Below, in pieces: positions 24,630 through 35,525 of a stretch of 64,000 bases of DNA. Position numbers and translations under genes: made by a program. The stretch's first letter is position 1. Every line of letters starts with the position of its first letter. The notes beneath the pieces are model-generated. The model was not told the origin of the DNA and did not search any database. It worked only from the letters and a program-made list of their open reading frames with translations. The DNA is from Ipomoea triloba (lineage: Eukaryota; Streptophyta; Magnoliopsida; Solanales; Convolvulaceae), in NCBI RefSeq assembly GCF_003576645.1, contig NC_044923.1, forward strand, positions 20,093,771 through 20,157,770. The letters run 5' to 3'.

Positions 24630-25566
24630 TTGATAAAATAATTCAAATAAAAAATACATTATAAATTACACATCTCATTATTATTATATATAATAAAGGG
24701 AATGAAAAAAGCTTTGAAAAATGAATATATACAAAGGCTACACACTTGCTGCGTGCAAGAGTCAAACTCGCACCCTTACCAATGTAAACGTACGCACCAA
24801 CCATCCCAGGCAACTAGTCTATTATTTACTTATTTCTATTCTCATATACTTATATCTAAAAATGTACTATACATACATATATACATACAAGGGCTATATA
24901 GGGGGTGGGGGTGGGGTGAGTGGGGGCAGTGGCCCCCACTGCCCCCATGCTGGATCCGCCTCTGGCTAGGCAGGCAGCCGGGGGTGCCTAGCACCTAGGC
25001 CCTGCCTAGGCGGCTGAGTAAAATAATAATAATAATGTGTAGCTGCCCTAAACCCTAAAAAAAAACACTTGGCCGAGTTAAACGCCGACCTAGCCAAGTC
25101 AAGCGCCTAGGGGTGAAATCCCCTTGGCCTAGGGTTGCCTATGCGGCTGAGTAAAATAATAATAATAATGTGTAGTCGCCCTAAACCCTAAAAAAAACAC
25201 TCGTCTGTGTTAAGCGCCAACCTAGCCGAGTCGGACGCCTAGTCGGCCGGCCGACTAAAAGGCACCTAGGAGTGAAATCCCCTTGGCCTAGGGCGCCTAG
25301 GAGGCAATTTTTACAACATTGCCCTTAACACATTTGCACCCCTAGGAAGCTTGTGGTGCCAAAAATATGAACTGCAACCACACAAAAATATAGTTGTATT
25401 CTAATGAATTAGCTTATGATAACTTTTTAGGGCGACATTTGTGGGGCTTGCCTATGGCTATGCTACAATTTCAACATCAAGCATTATTGTGCCAATGGCT
25501 GCTCACGCTCTGAATAACTTGATCAGAGGTATCTTATGGCGCTATACATCAAGTTCTTCAAAATAG
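22836..25566 (+). CDS. CPBP/CAAX-type membrane protease, 5' exon(s) not found
   Basis: Visible exons: 22836-22896, 23095-23219, 23697-23759, 23860-23984 and 25431-25566, all GT-AG with agreeing phases, giving about 138 residues up to the stop. The three CPBP motifs are present: EEFLFR (EExxxR) across an exon junction, FGILH (FxxxH) and HALNN (HxxxN), within two or three hydrophobic segments. Family knowledge: CPBP proteins are intramembrane metal-independent or glutamate proteases; several plant members are plastid proteins, and this one resembles the At2g20725 type. The first visible exon opens at an acceptor with no ATG, so a transit-peptide exon is missing or lies beyond the transposons upstream. 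The last intron (1446 bp) contains a nested pair of MITEs. It may be a live gene with a long first intron or a 5'-truncated one. Confidence 0.75.
24167..25321. mobile_element. Outer hAT-like MITE in the protease intron
   Basis: Perfect 8-bp duplication CCCTTAAC (24159-24166 and 25322-25329). The ends are imperfect inverted repeats: CAAGGCGGTAGAAGGCGC and, read from the right, CAATGTTGTAAAAATTGCC. Its CGCCTAGG-rich ends match the family of the element at 19547-20072. It has an internal tandem repeat of about 130 bp (from about 25012 and 25148, both with AAAATAATAATAATAATGTG) and is interrupted by a second MITE. Confidence 0.85.
24191..24964. mobile_element. Inner hAT-like MITE nested in the outer one
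   Basis: Perfect 8-bp duplication GCTAGGCA (24183-24190 and 24965-24972). Terminal inverted repeats are CAGTGGCGGATCCAG on the left and CAGAGGCGGATCCAG read from the right. The interior is AT-rich, with a (TA)n run and repeated AAATAATTCAAATA-type blocks. No transposase. It inserted after the outer MITE, because the duplication lies within the outer element. Confidence 0.92.
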
Positions 25567-26014
25567 ATTGGTAATTCTGCAATCTTCTGTCTTCATAATG
25601 TGCAGTCTACTAAAATGGTGCAATGAGATTTTTGTCTTTAACATGTCAAATCTATTGGTTGTTATTAAGGTTTGGCTCTCTGATACATAAACTTGCCTCA
25701 GCTCTAGTGTGTATCAGTTTGGAGCTCAGCCCTGGCTTTCAAGTATTATTTTCCTTACTGCCATATAGCTTGTGTATACTTGTAGTTTTTTAATATTTTA
25801 TTAATACTTAAAAGTGCTGTCAAATTCTCAGATTTTCTCAATGTTGCTGCTTGTAATTTTACCTAACTCTAGTCAACTTCTGATTGGCAAGGAGTGAAGC
25901 TTCAGCTATGGATTCCATGTGGAGAATCTCCTTGGAATGTTTTGTGTTAAATATGTGTAAGCATATATAGAGTTTAGAACTAAAGAACCAAAATATCATG
26001 AAATTGGTAAATGA
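25567..26014 (+). other. 3' UTR of the protease gene and flank
   Basis: No further coding signal. Probably 3' UTR followed by intergenic sequence up to the Copia remnant. Confidence 0.45.
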
Positions 26015-26818
26015 TGTTGTGGATTATCAGCCTACTGAGCATGCATAATGGATACCCCCTACAGTTACACAAGTTCATAGAGAAAGTCAAAATGAAGAAT
26101 CAGTGCAACATAATACTCAACTTGAAACAAACACTAGTCCATCATAAACTACTTGACAGACAATTGAAGAATCTTCTTCAACTCAATCTTCTTTCAAATA
26201 CTGCCTACTAAACCACTGAGCTAAGCCTGTGCGGGTTTCTGCAACACAATCTGACTAGACATAGAGGGATATTCCTATGACGATCTATAATAATCACCTT
26301 GTGTATTCAAAATAAAAAAATAAAAAAATATAATAATCACCTTGTTGGTAACGTGATTGGAAATCCCTCAGAAGGTGTGAGAGCCATAAATAAGGCAAGG
26401 AGGAACTATGTTGAATTGGCTAGGTACCCTTGTTGGCAAATTATACCATGGACCAGGGTCTACTTTGCATTGTAGATTTTGGTCCAAAAAAAAAAAACAT
26501 TTAGATTATGTATATGTAGTTGACACATTTTGTACCTGCAGTTGACAGTTGTATCAGAGTTCATAACGCAATATGAACCCTGGTCCATGGTATAACAATT
26601 GACCCTTGCTATGCTTCACAAATTGAGTTGAAAATGTCAATGAAGCTCTAATTGATGAATTTTGGATAAAAGCAACGTAAGATGAGCTTGGTTTGTTCGA
26701 ACCTTGAGTGAATATAAAATGGGTATATAAAAATAAGACTGACAATGCATGTAACATTGCACATAACAAGGCCAAATTAGTTGCACAAGGATTTACCCAA
26801 ATTGAAGACATAGAATAT
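26015..26818 (+). pseudogene. Outer Copia (SIRE-like), left part: pre-RT linker and RT start
   Basis: In the plus direction decayed Copia coding can be followed: VIGNPSEGVRAINKARRNY near 26350-26420, then after the MITE at 26441-26595 ENVNEALIDEFW and WVYKNKTDN...NKAKLVAQGFTQ, the start of reverse transcriptase. There are several in-frame stops. The coding breaks off at IEDIEY exactly where the minus-strand Copia LTR begins (26819), and a later part of the same kind of protein resumes at 34258. Confidence 0.75.
26441..26595. mobile_element. 155-bp MITE inside the outer Copia
   Basis: Terminal inverted repeats of about 20 bp: TTATACCATGGACCAGGGTC on the left and TTATACCATGGACCAGGGTT read from the right. 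It interrupts the outer Copia coding. The flanks allow a TA duplication, but the superfamily is not certain. Confidence 0.75.
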
Positions 26819-27085
26819 TGTTGTTTTAAAGTAAAGTAGCAGAAATATCAAACAAGATAATAGAACAGAAAATTGTAATAGAAAAGGCTAATTCATTGAA
26901 TTTTATTCACAACACCATGGCTCTTTATATAGAGCAAAAAAAATGTAACAGAAACATATAACATTCTGATTTGTTGAAAGATCTTATTATTAAGCCATGA
27001 AGAGATAATCTCTTTTAAAGACTTGTCTATTGACTGACTAGTAAGTAGTAACTAACTACTATTGAACTATTGCACATAATCAACA
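26819..27085 (-). repeat. 3' LTR of Copia 2 (267 bp)
   Basis: On the minus strand it runs from TGTTGATTATG to AACAACA, preceded by a purine-rich tract (AAGACAAGGAGGAGATT). A TATA-like TATATAAAGAG is near 26930. The same sequence is at 34110-34262. Confidence 0.9.
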
Positions 27086-28176
27086 AATCTCCTCCTTGTC
27101 TTAGTAGCTACAGAAGCCTAATTTGTCTCTTAATATTTCAAATCTAGCTTTAGACAGATTTAGTAAAAATGTCTGTAATTTGATCTTCAGTCTTGCAATA
27201 AAGCAGCTTCACCTCACCATGCTTATGTTATTCTCTTGAGTGATACAACTTGATTTTGAAATGTTTAGCTTTTCCATGAAAAAAAAAATCCTTTGAAATT
27301 GCTATTGCAACTTGATTGTCTACATCATCTGTGTTGGCTCATTTTGCTCCATGTGTAAATCTGTAAGTATTTTCCTAATCCAGATTGCTTGATTTACTGT
27401 GGCATTTGCTGCTACATATTCTAGTCGTGTTGTACTTTGAGATGTTATCTCTTATTTTTTTGAACACCATGAGAAAATTGTAGATCCAAAACTGTAACAG
27501 AAACCTATTGTACTTTTCATATCATTTACGGAGCCTGCCCAATCACTATAGAATATCCAAGAAGCTTAAAATTTTGATAGTTAGAATATTTAATGCCAAA
27601 ATTTGTAGTGCCCTTAATATATCTCACTATTATTTTTGCAGCTTGAAAATGTATTTCACTTACACAATGCAAAAACCTTGAAAGCAAACTTATTGCAAAC
27701 ATTATGCCTGGTCTGGTTACAGTAAGATACATCAAGCAACCAACCAAACTTCTATATTGGCCTTCATCAACTTTTTTCAGCTCCATCATCTTTGTTGAAC
27801 TTTTCCTTTTGGTTCATTAGTGTGTTAGTACTTTTGCAGCCCTCCGTATGAAATTTCTTTAGTATTTCTTTTGCATACTTCTTTTGGCTGATGAGAATTC
27901 CATTTTGATCTTGTTTTACCTCTATGCCCATAAAATAAGACATCAAGCCAAGATCTGTCATCTCAAATACTTTGAGCATTTCAGTTTTAAACTCAGCCGC
28001 CAAATTCTCATTGCTTCCTGTTACAAGAAGATCATTAACATAAATAGAAACTATAACTAGATTAGTATATGTTCATTTTACATATAATGTCGTAGCTTCA
28101 CTTCAACTTTTAACAAACCCAAGTTTTTGAATGTGTTCATCAATCCTACTGTACCAGGCCCTTGGAGCTTACTTAA
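27086..28176 (-). pseudogene. Copia 2 RNase H and C-terminal half of reverse transcriptase
   Basis: Minus-strand frames give APRAWYSRIDEHIQK, the LGLMSYFMGIEVKQDQNGI motif, LVGCLMYLTVTRPGIMF and then RNase H, with DWAGSVNDMKSTIGFC and EYVAANATVNQAIW. A frameshift near 27530-27550 and stops break the frame. The reading continues across the MULE into 29301-29917. Confidence 0.85.
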
Positions 28177-28185
28177 GCCCATATA

Positions 28186-29291
28186 AGAGTAAATTGTCAT
28201 TTTGATCCACTGACTATTGGGGTCCTTTTAATTGTAATCCACGACTTTCAAAACTGTTAATTTACTACCTTAAATATTCAATTTTTATCAATTTTGGTCA
28301 CTCCGACCAAATTGCCGGTCAAATCTCACCGGAAAACATTAAAAGGTAAAGTAATGAGGGTATTTTAGTAATTTTACTCCCTTTTTGTTTCTTCTTCGAT
28401 GAGCATCTCAGACTTTTGCTTCCACCGCGAGCTACGCCGGTGGCAACCACATTCCTCCTTCACTGTCGCCACCTGATCAAGAAAGCAAAACTACAGATGA
28501 AGAATTTCCCAATGTCAACACCCAAACATCATCGAAAACCACTCGGGACAGAGCTTAGAAAACAGCGTTGTCATCTCTCTAGTGTGCACATAAATGACAT
28601 AATCACGAGATTCCATGGGGGAGAGTTTGGGGTTTTGGTCTGGTTTAGGAACGCATGGAGGAAAATAGCAAAAGGACTAATTTCTCCAAAAAGATTTATT
28701 TCGCCGACAATAATAATATTGGTGCTACGGGACAACCCGTGAACGACGCTGCTCCTGTGTCGTGTGAGACAGAATACCAGTGCCACCCCAACTTCTTTCA
28801 GCTGCCAGCTTCAAATCTGTACGATAATTTCCTGAGGGCCGCCGGAAGCTAAATAAAAGCTAATCAATGGCATCTGAGCTTCAGTTGGTGCAAAGATTGC
28901 TACCAGTTTTTTTGTTTTTGTTTTTTTTTTTTAAATTTCTTGGGAATCTATAATCAAGATCCATTTTTGTATTTTTTTTGGTTCATTGATAAGCTTTAAA
29001 ATTGCATTTGAAAACAACAAAAAGATTGCATTGACAGCTCTGGTTTGCTAGACTCCGATGCGACAACAGCTTCATGAACGGAGAAGAAACAAAAGATATT
29101 TAAAATGACTAAAATACACCTCATTATTTGGCCTATTAATATTTTTCGGTGCAATTTGACCGGAAATTTGGTCGGAGTGACTAAAATTGATAAAATTTAC
29201 ATAATTAAAGTACGAAATTAACAATTTTAAAAGTCGCGGATTGCGATTAACAAGAGCCCAATAGTTAGTGGACTAAAATGGCAATTTACTC
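28186..29291. mobile_element. MULE (Mutator-like) with about 150-bp terminal inverted repeats
   Basis: Perfect 9-bp duplication GCCCATATA (28177-28185 and 29292-29300), the signature length of the Mutator superfamily. The inverted repeats begin AGAGTAAATTGTCATTTTG on the left and GAGTAAATTGCCATTTTAG read from the right, and extend about 150 bp. There is no transposase. The interior (about 28380-29060) has a different, GC-richer composition and short open frames. It splits Copia 2 reverse transcriptase between LKKALYG and the APRAWYS region. Confidence 0.9.
28655..28852 (+). other. Small open frame inside the MULE, possible captured gene fragment
   Basis: 65 codons, ending CHPNFFQLPASNLYDNFLRA before the stop. 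Just upstream (about 28430-28558) another open stretch has PPSLSPPDQESKTTDEEF. I do not recognise either. The GC content and the look of the peptides differ from the surrounding retrotransposon, which is how gene fragments in Pack-MULEs appear. It may equally be chance. Confidence 0.35.
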
Positions 29292-29300
29292 GCCCATATA

Positions 29301-29917
29301 ATGCCTTCTTTAACAAGTAGACCTTATCCTCCTGACCCTTGACTTTGAAACCTTTAGGCTGCTTAAAAAAAATCTCTTCTTGAAGATAACCGTTTAAGAA
29401 TGCAGATTTTACATCTAGTTGGTAAATCTTCCACTTTTCGTGAGCTGCTAAAGCAAGTAACATTCTGATTGTATCCAAGCGTGCCACCATAGCAAATGTT
29501 TCTTAGAAATCCACTCCAAATACGTGATTGTACCCATTCACTACTAACCTAGCTTTGAGTTTTTTTTTACAAAACCATCTGCATCAAGTTTGGTCCTATA
29601 AACTCATTTGACACCAATGATCGTTCTATCTTGGGGCTTGTCTACTAGTTGCCAAGTATCTTCTTTTTTTTTTCAATCATTTTGAATTCCTCCTCCATTG
29701 CTTGTATCCACTTGTCATCTTTCTTAGCTTCTATAGAATTCGCAGGCTCAAAAACAACAACATTACATCTTTCATAATTGTCATATAATGTCCTAGTACC
29801 TCTAACTAGGGCATGATCTATGTTCTCATCAAGATATTCTGGAGTCCCTAGGGACTGCTCGACATTGCCTTCAATAGGGTCATCTTCAATGTGTTGTGAA
29901 AACTCTGGGAATTGCAT
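29301..29917 (-). pseudogene. Copia 2 N-terminal half of reverse transcriptase
   Basis: The minus strand encodes the pre-RT linker (PANSIEAKKDDKWIQAMEEE), then RLDTIRMLLALAAHEKWKIY, QLDVKSAFLNGYLQEEIF and VYLLKKALYG. A frameshift lies near 29500-29650. The coding stops at the 9-bp duplication of the MULE. Confidence 0.85.
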
Positions 29918-30099
29918 TTTTCAGTCATCCCATAATGTTGTTTTTCCGTTGTCACTTCCCAATTCCATTGTTTATCCTCCATAAACTTCACATCTCTACT
30001 TATCAAACATTTTCCATTTTGTGGTTGGAAAATTCTATAAGCCTTGAAAGTGTTGCTATATCAAATAAAAATGCATGGTTCTGCCTTCTTATCAAGTTT

Positions 30100-30678
30100 G
30101 TCTCGTTTCACCTGTGGCACATATAATAAACAAAGACAACCAAATATCTTTAGATTTTGTAGGTTTGGTTTATAACCAAACCAAGCTTCATGTAGAGTTT
30201 TATTATTTAAAAATTTTATTGGCAGCCTAGTTAGCAAGAAAACAACAGTGCTAGCAGCCTCTGCCTACAATTTCTTAGGCAGCTCTTTTTCATGCAACAT
30301 ACACCTTGCCTTTTTGATAATGCTCCGATTTTTTCCCTCACTTACACCATTCTGTTGTGGGGTGTAATGAATAGTGAATTGATGTTCAATACCTACTTCT
30401 TCACAAAACTTGTCAAACATGTATCTTACAACCATTTGCATGTATTCACTAAACTCATTTGCATATTCTTTCCCATTATCGGACCTTATTATATGTATCC
30501 TACAACCACTTTGATTTTTCACCCATGTTTTATATCTACAAAATATGTTGGCAACCTCAAATTTAAATTTGAGAAAATAAATCCAACAATATCTTGTATA
30601 ATCATCAATGAATGCAATATAGTACTTACTACCGTTCAAAGTGGGTGTTCTCATAGATCTACCAACATCTATACGCAC
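30100..30678 (-). pseudogene. Copia 2 integrase
   Basis: The minus-strand frame 30265-30678 has YYIAFIDDYTRYCWIYFLK, IIRSDNGKEYANEF and IHYTPQQNGVSEGKNRSI: the catalytic D, D and (E to G in the SEGKNR context, normally ERKNR) signature of Copia integrase. The C-terminal part continues with a stop at about 30264 into 30100. The change at the last catalytic region suggests an inactive enzyme. Confidence 0.85.
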
Positions 30679-30908
30679 AAGTTGCAGCTTATGTGTTGCT
30701 CTCCATGCTGATTTTGAGAAAGATCATTTGACTTGTTTTCCATATTGACAAGCACAATCATCCAGCTTGTCCTCTAAGAGCGGAACTCCTTTCACCAAGT
30801 TATGTTTCTACATTTGTAGAAGACCAACATGGTGGAAATACCCAAGCCTTTTATGCCATAATTATGCATTGCTAACAATGCTAGAAAATGCCATTTTTTA
30901 TTCTTCCA

Positions 30909-31349
30909 TTAAGTTGAAAGTAAAGTTTTTTGCACATCTTTGTCTTGGGCATCTGTGATCAAGCACCATTGGTTTTCAAAAAGAACTTTGAAGCCTTTTT
31001 CATTCAACTGGTCAACACTAAGCAAATTCTGATCAATATCAAGCACATATAAAACATCTGAAATATACTTCACATCTGTTAAGCTTTGTATAGCCACTGT
31101 TCCTTTCCCATTGATCAAAAGAAAATCATCATTTCTAATTTTTACTTTAGAAACAATTGTTTTATCAAGATCTTTGAAGAGCTCTCGATCATTGGTCATG
31201 TGGTTTGTGTAACCACTATCAATCAACCAGGAATTACTTGAGTTGTTGCTTGTTGCAAAACATGTTGCAACAAATAGTTGGTCGTCATCATATTGCTCTG
31301 TAGAAGCTTTTGCTTCTTCATGTTGTTGTGACTTGCAAATATGCTCCAT
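30909..31349 (-). pseudogene. Copia 2 protease and GAG-pre-integrase
   Basis: 146 codons open on the minus strand, with the aspartic protease motif as WLIDSGYTNHMT (normally DSGA/CS), then ISDVLYVLDIDQNLLSVDQL and the start of GAG-pre-integrase. The upstream zinc-knuckle region (about 31350-31500) is damaged. Confidence 0.85.
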
Positions 31350-31699
31350 AAGTCCTGTCTTACAACGTTTTATGCACTTGGCATCAGGCCTCCACCAACA
31401 TTTCCTTTGTGGGTGATTTTTTTATTTGTTTTATTGTTTTTGTTTTTGTTTTGTTTTGTTTTTTTTTACAGTGTGGACACGGTGGATATATCTCATTCTT
31501 GTTGTTGTTACCAACCTCTTACTTTTTGAAGTTCTTCATATTTTTACCTCTTCCTGAGCCTTCTGCCTTTGCTAGAAAAACACCCTCCATTGGTTCTTCG
31601 TTTCTCAACACTATCTTTTATTTTGGTACCTACAATGCATGTACAGATTCAACCAAGGATATGCTTAACATATCCTTAGATTCTTCAAAGGAAGAAAGC

Positions 31700-34090
31700 T
31701 TTGACGCATACTTCTCAAGTAAGGTTACAAGGATCTTTTGCACAATCCGGTCATCATGAAAGTCTTTACCAAGAAACCTTATCTTATTAGCTATGCCCAA
31801 GAGTGAATTGGAGTACTCCTTAATGGTTTCTTACTCCTTCATCTTCATCATTTCAAACTCTCTAATTAGCTTAAGTATTTTCATGTTTTTTGTTTTCTCA
31901 TTTCCCTGCTACTCTTTCTTTAGATAATCCCATATACCCTTTATTGTCTTAAGTTCATAATTTTTGTAAATATAAAACTTGAAACAACAAAGAACATACA
32001 TGCATTAGTTTTGGACTTCCTCAATGTCTTTTCTTTGTGTATCTTCATCTTGTTGAAATTGAGGGATTGAAAGGCCTGGCGGCTGGAGAATAACAACCAC
32101 CCGCCAGTTAGGCAGAAGCAAAGTATGTGAGAAAGCCAGAGAATAATAGAATATATTAATATATTATAATGAAAGAGTACAATAGGTTGCCCTCTATGTT
32201 TATGTACCTCTATATATACAGTACTAAAGTACATACCAAATCTACCCTAATAGGAATAGGAAACTAAGTCCACCCTACTAAGCGTTTCCTAATATTCAAT
32301 AAAGGTTTCCTAATATTCAACACTCCCCCTCAAGCTAGAACATCTAGAAGTTCCAACCTTGGATAAAAACAAACACTCTACCTCACTTAAAATTACAAAT
32401 GAAAATTAAGTGCAACTAGAGGATAACAGTGCTGGATGGCTTCGGAGGGACAATGCTATATGCAACCCTTAGAAATGCATCAATGGCGAAGCTTGTCACG
32501 AACAACCTTGAGAATGACAGCACCAAGGGAGAAGATTAACACGAACACCTTCACAGTAACATAAACACTCTAGGAATGCCAAAGCTAGAGGTGAATAGGA
32601 GCAAAGAATAACAAAGGATGCAGTAGAGCCCATAGTAATGAAGATAAACTTGAAATAACACTGAGCTGAAGAGAGCACACTGATTGTAGATAGTCACACT
32701 CCCCCTTACTTGAAACATGAGAAATAATCAAAGGCTATTATAGTAGTGATGAAACTTAACATCCATGGGATAAGGCATACCGGAGATAAAGGAATATCAC
32801 GGTTATACCAAAATAGTGAAACACCATGGGAAGAACCGAAGAAGCTTAGCAATAAACCCAAAAAGCCTTCAAATTTCACTAGTAGGCATCAATGGTTGCC
32901 AAGAAATTTGCAGCAATGTTGCAGGAAAAGGGGTAAAAGATGTGGTAGTTCAAGACGAAAAGCTAGAAATAGAGGTCAAGACAAAAATCTAGAAACAGAG
33001 GCCGAGTATGATAGCATCATAGACTAGAAGTAGTGAGAGAATAAACCAAAAAGCAACGTGATGAAGATAACTAGAAAAAAATATAATAAGTAAAATAGAA
33101 CATCGTAGGAGTGGTGTTGCTGGAAGAAGACAATGCTGAACTGCCACTAAAACTGAACACATAGAGATGATTAGAGAAGGAAAAGAAGACTAATTGAAAA
33201 TTTCGGCGACGGTGGCCAGAGGACGATGGCCGGTGGTGGTGACCGATAAAGATAGGGAAATTAGGGGAGGGAGATATGGCCGGAAAACTATTGAGATTCC
33301 GACGACAACTAGTGGCGCGTGTAGGCGCGTACAGTGACAAACGGTGACGAGATTCCAGGCGTAGGCTCGCGACGATGATCCGAGAAGGTCTGTGGTGCAA
33401 GTATGGAAGGAAAACCACAAAGACACGTTGGATCTAAGAGAGACCGTCGCGATTGAAGGCAAACTCTAGTGGCGGCAGTGGCGAAACAACTAGGGTTTTA
33501 TTTAGGTTTTGTTAGGTTTTGTTTAGGGTTTATTTTAAGATTTAGGCTCTGATACCATGTTGAAATTGATGGATTGAAAGACCTGGCGAGTAGAGAATAA
33601 CAACTACCCGCCAGTTAGGTGGAAGCAAAGTATGTGAGAAAACTAGAGAATAATAGAATATATGAATATATTATAATGAAAGAGTGCAATAGGCTACCCT
33701 CTATGTTCCTATGTACCTCTATATATACTAAACTACATACCAAATCTACCCTAATAAGAATAGGAAACTAAGTCCACCCTACTACGGTTTCCTAATATTC
33801 AATAAAGATTTTATAATATTCAACACATCTAAGCTATCATAGGATTTGTAGGCAGTGGAGCCACCTCATAGTCTTTGTCTACAGCTTGCCAAAGATCTGA
33901 GGATATGCTTCCAAGTGGACTATCATTTTAACAACCCAGGCTTGGTAATTTTCACCATCAAAGATTGATGGTGAAATTTCGGAGAAATTGTTTTCAATAT
34001 CCATTCTTGAAAAGATTATTGGGTTTATGGACTTTTGTGTAGTGTTTTGGGTTTGTGTCTGGGTTCACTCAACTCAGAGGCCCCTCAAGA
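31700..34090 (-). pseudogene. Copia 2 gag, split by a later LTR element
   Basis: Minus-strand gag (UBN2 type) starts near 33930-34000 and reaches YEVAPLPTNPMIA at about 33840. It then continues after the inserted element (32051-33825) with MKIHKEKTLRKSKTNACMF and FTKIMNLRQ (32050-31940) and on to about 31700. Several stops interrupt it. Confidence 0.75.
32051..33825 (-). mobile_element. Non-autonomous LTR retrotransposon (1775 bp) inside Copia 2 gag
   Basis: Two LTRs (32051-32332 and 33558-33825, both TGTTGAA...TTCAACA on the plus strand) flank 1.2 kb of internal sequence. A perfect 5-bp duplication CATCT surrounds it (32046-32050 and 33826-33830). On the minus strand the 5' LTR is followed by TGGTATCAGAGCC (initiator tRNA-Met primer site, 33545-33557), and the 3' LTR is preceded by the polypurine tract TTGAGGGGGAG. 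No gag or pol can be found, so it depends on another Copia element. The structure is that of a Copia-derived LARD/TRIM-like element. Confidence 0.92.
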
Positions 34091-34094
34091 AAAT

Positions 34095-34109
34095 GCTCTG
34101 ATATTAATT
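34095..34109 (-). other. Primer-binding site of Copia 2
   Basis: The minus strand reads AATTAATATCAGAGC directly after the LTR, a slightly decayed initiator tRNA-Met complement (TGGTATCAGAGC). Confidence 0.75.
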
Positions 34110-34262
34110 TGTTGTTTTAAAATAAAGTAGCAGAAATATCATACAAGATATATAATAGAAAATTGTAAGAGAAAATGCTAACTCATTGCATTTTATTCAC
34201 ATCACCATGGCTCTTTATATAGAGAAAAAATGTAACAGAAACACATAACATTCTGATTTGTT
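34110..34262 (-). repeat. 5' LTR of Copia 2, truncated
   Basis: Matches the inner 150 bp of the 3' LTR at 26819 onward. It stops at TTTGTTGA, where the plus-strand Copia sequence takes over; about 115 bp of the LTR start are missing. The shared TTGTTGA at the break suggests a microhomology-mediated deletion. Confidence 0.85.
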
Positions 34263-34995
34263 GAGGAAATTCAAGTTAGAAAGTGCTAAAGATGCTAGGA
34301 CTCTGATTCCCACTTCTATAAAATTTGCTCGAGATGATAATGGTACATTAGTGAATTCTACAATAAATAGAAGCATGATAAGAAGTCTATTATACTTGAC
34401 AGCCAATACGTCAAACATCACATATAGTGTTGGTGTGTGTGCAAGACATCAGGCTAACCCAAAAAAGTCTCATTTGGTTGCTATCAAAAGAATTATCAAG
34501 TATATTAAAGGTACGGTTAAGTATGGAATATGATTTTCAAATGATAATAACTATAACTAGGTTGGATATTGTAATGCAGATTAACTAGAGAATGTAGATG
34601 ACTGAAAGAATACTTCAAGAGGACTTATTTTTTAAAAACAAATAAGGAAAAATCTTGTTTTATGATTAAGTAAAAAATCAAAACTCAATTTCCTTATCTA
34701 CTATGAGTCAAATGTTGTCAAATGTTGTTTGATTATAAGTTAGAACATGATACTATGAGTCTATGATTCTTCTATGACAACACAAGTACTATTAATATAT
34801 CAAAAAATCTTGTCTAACGTTTAGGGATGAAGCATAAATGTCATGCATCATTTCATTAGGGAACTAGTGAAGGACAAAGAAATTAAATTTGAGTACGTTA
34901 TAGATAAGTAATTGGTGGATATATCCACTAAATCTTTGGAAGGATCCTTATTTGAACAACTAAGATCTACCATTGGGATCAACTTGATATCCTAA
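34258..34995 (+). pseudogene. Outer Copia, right part: RT end and RNase H
   Basis: Plus-strand coding from LLRKFKLESAKDARTLIPTS through RSLLYLTANTSNITYSVGVCARHQ and IKYIKGTVKYGI (end of reverse transcriptase). Decayed RNase H follows, ending near LVDISTKSLEGSLFEQLRSTIG at 34910-34990. It looks like the continuation of 26015-26818, with roughly 200 residues of the RT core lost between. Confidence 0.8.
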
Positions 34996-35525
34996 AAAAG
35001 TGAAAAATTGAGCACCATGTATTATGTTTGATTTTTTGTTTTTTTTGTGCTAATCAATTTGATATTGTTCATAGTAACTGTTGTAATAGGTCATATATCA
35101 AAGAAATAGGTGGGAATTAAATTGACCAACTATTGGGGTTAAATAGTATTGAGACTATTTTCAATCCTGATTTATACTATTTTATACATCCAAGGCTTTA
35201 GAAAATATAGTTTTGAACAACTAGAGGAATTGGAACCCCCATACAAAAAAGACCAAGGTTAGATCACTCAGATTAGATGTTAATGACTAACAACTGCTAC
35301 TTCATCTAATTAGAAGAAGAATTTGTCATTGATACAAGGGACAAACAACTGCCTGCAAACTTGAGAATTATTCAAATCTCGGAGTTGAATAATGTGGTTA
35401 GGACATTGACAAATCAATTAGAACATCATGAAATGCTACTCACTAGGACTCTAGGCCACATTGTATTGCAGAGTATGAAGTAATAAGAGACTCTATTGGA
35501 TGAGCAAAACTTGCATAAAACCTCT
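34996..35525 (+). other. Downstream part of the outer Copia, unassigned
   Basis: No LTR could be recognised. A short open stretch of about 60 codons at 35310-35490 (LEEEFVIDTRDKQLPANLR..., helical) lies where SIRE-type Copia elements carry an extra env-like ORF, but the assignment is only positional. Confidence 0.35.

Larger units (their letters stand above)
26819..34262 (-). mobile_element. Ty1/Copia retrotransposon 2, minus strand, with two later insertions
   Basis: On the minus strand: truncated 5' LTR (34110-34262), primer-binding site, gag, protease, integrase, reverse transcriptase, RNase H and 3' LTR (26819-27085). A MULE (28186-29291) and a non-autonomous LTR element (32051-33825) are inserted in it. 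Without them it is about 4.6 kb, a normal Copia size. The coding is interrupted by frameshifts and stops, so the element is dead. Confidence 0.9.

Noticed and set aside
32746..33027. Plus-strand frame of 93 codons in the non-autonomous LTR element
   Set aside because: Antisense to the element's direction, basic and repetitive, with no similarity I can name.
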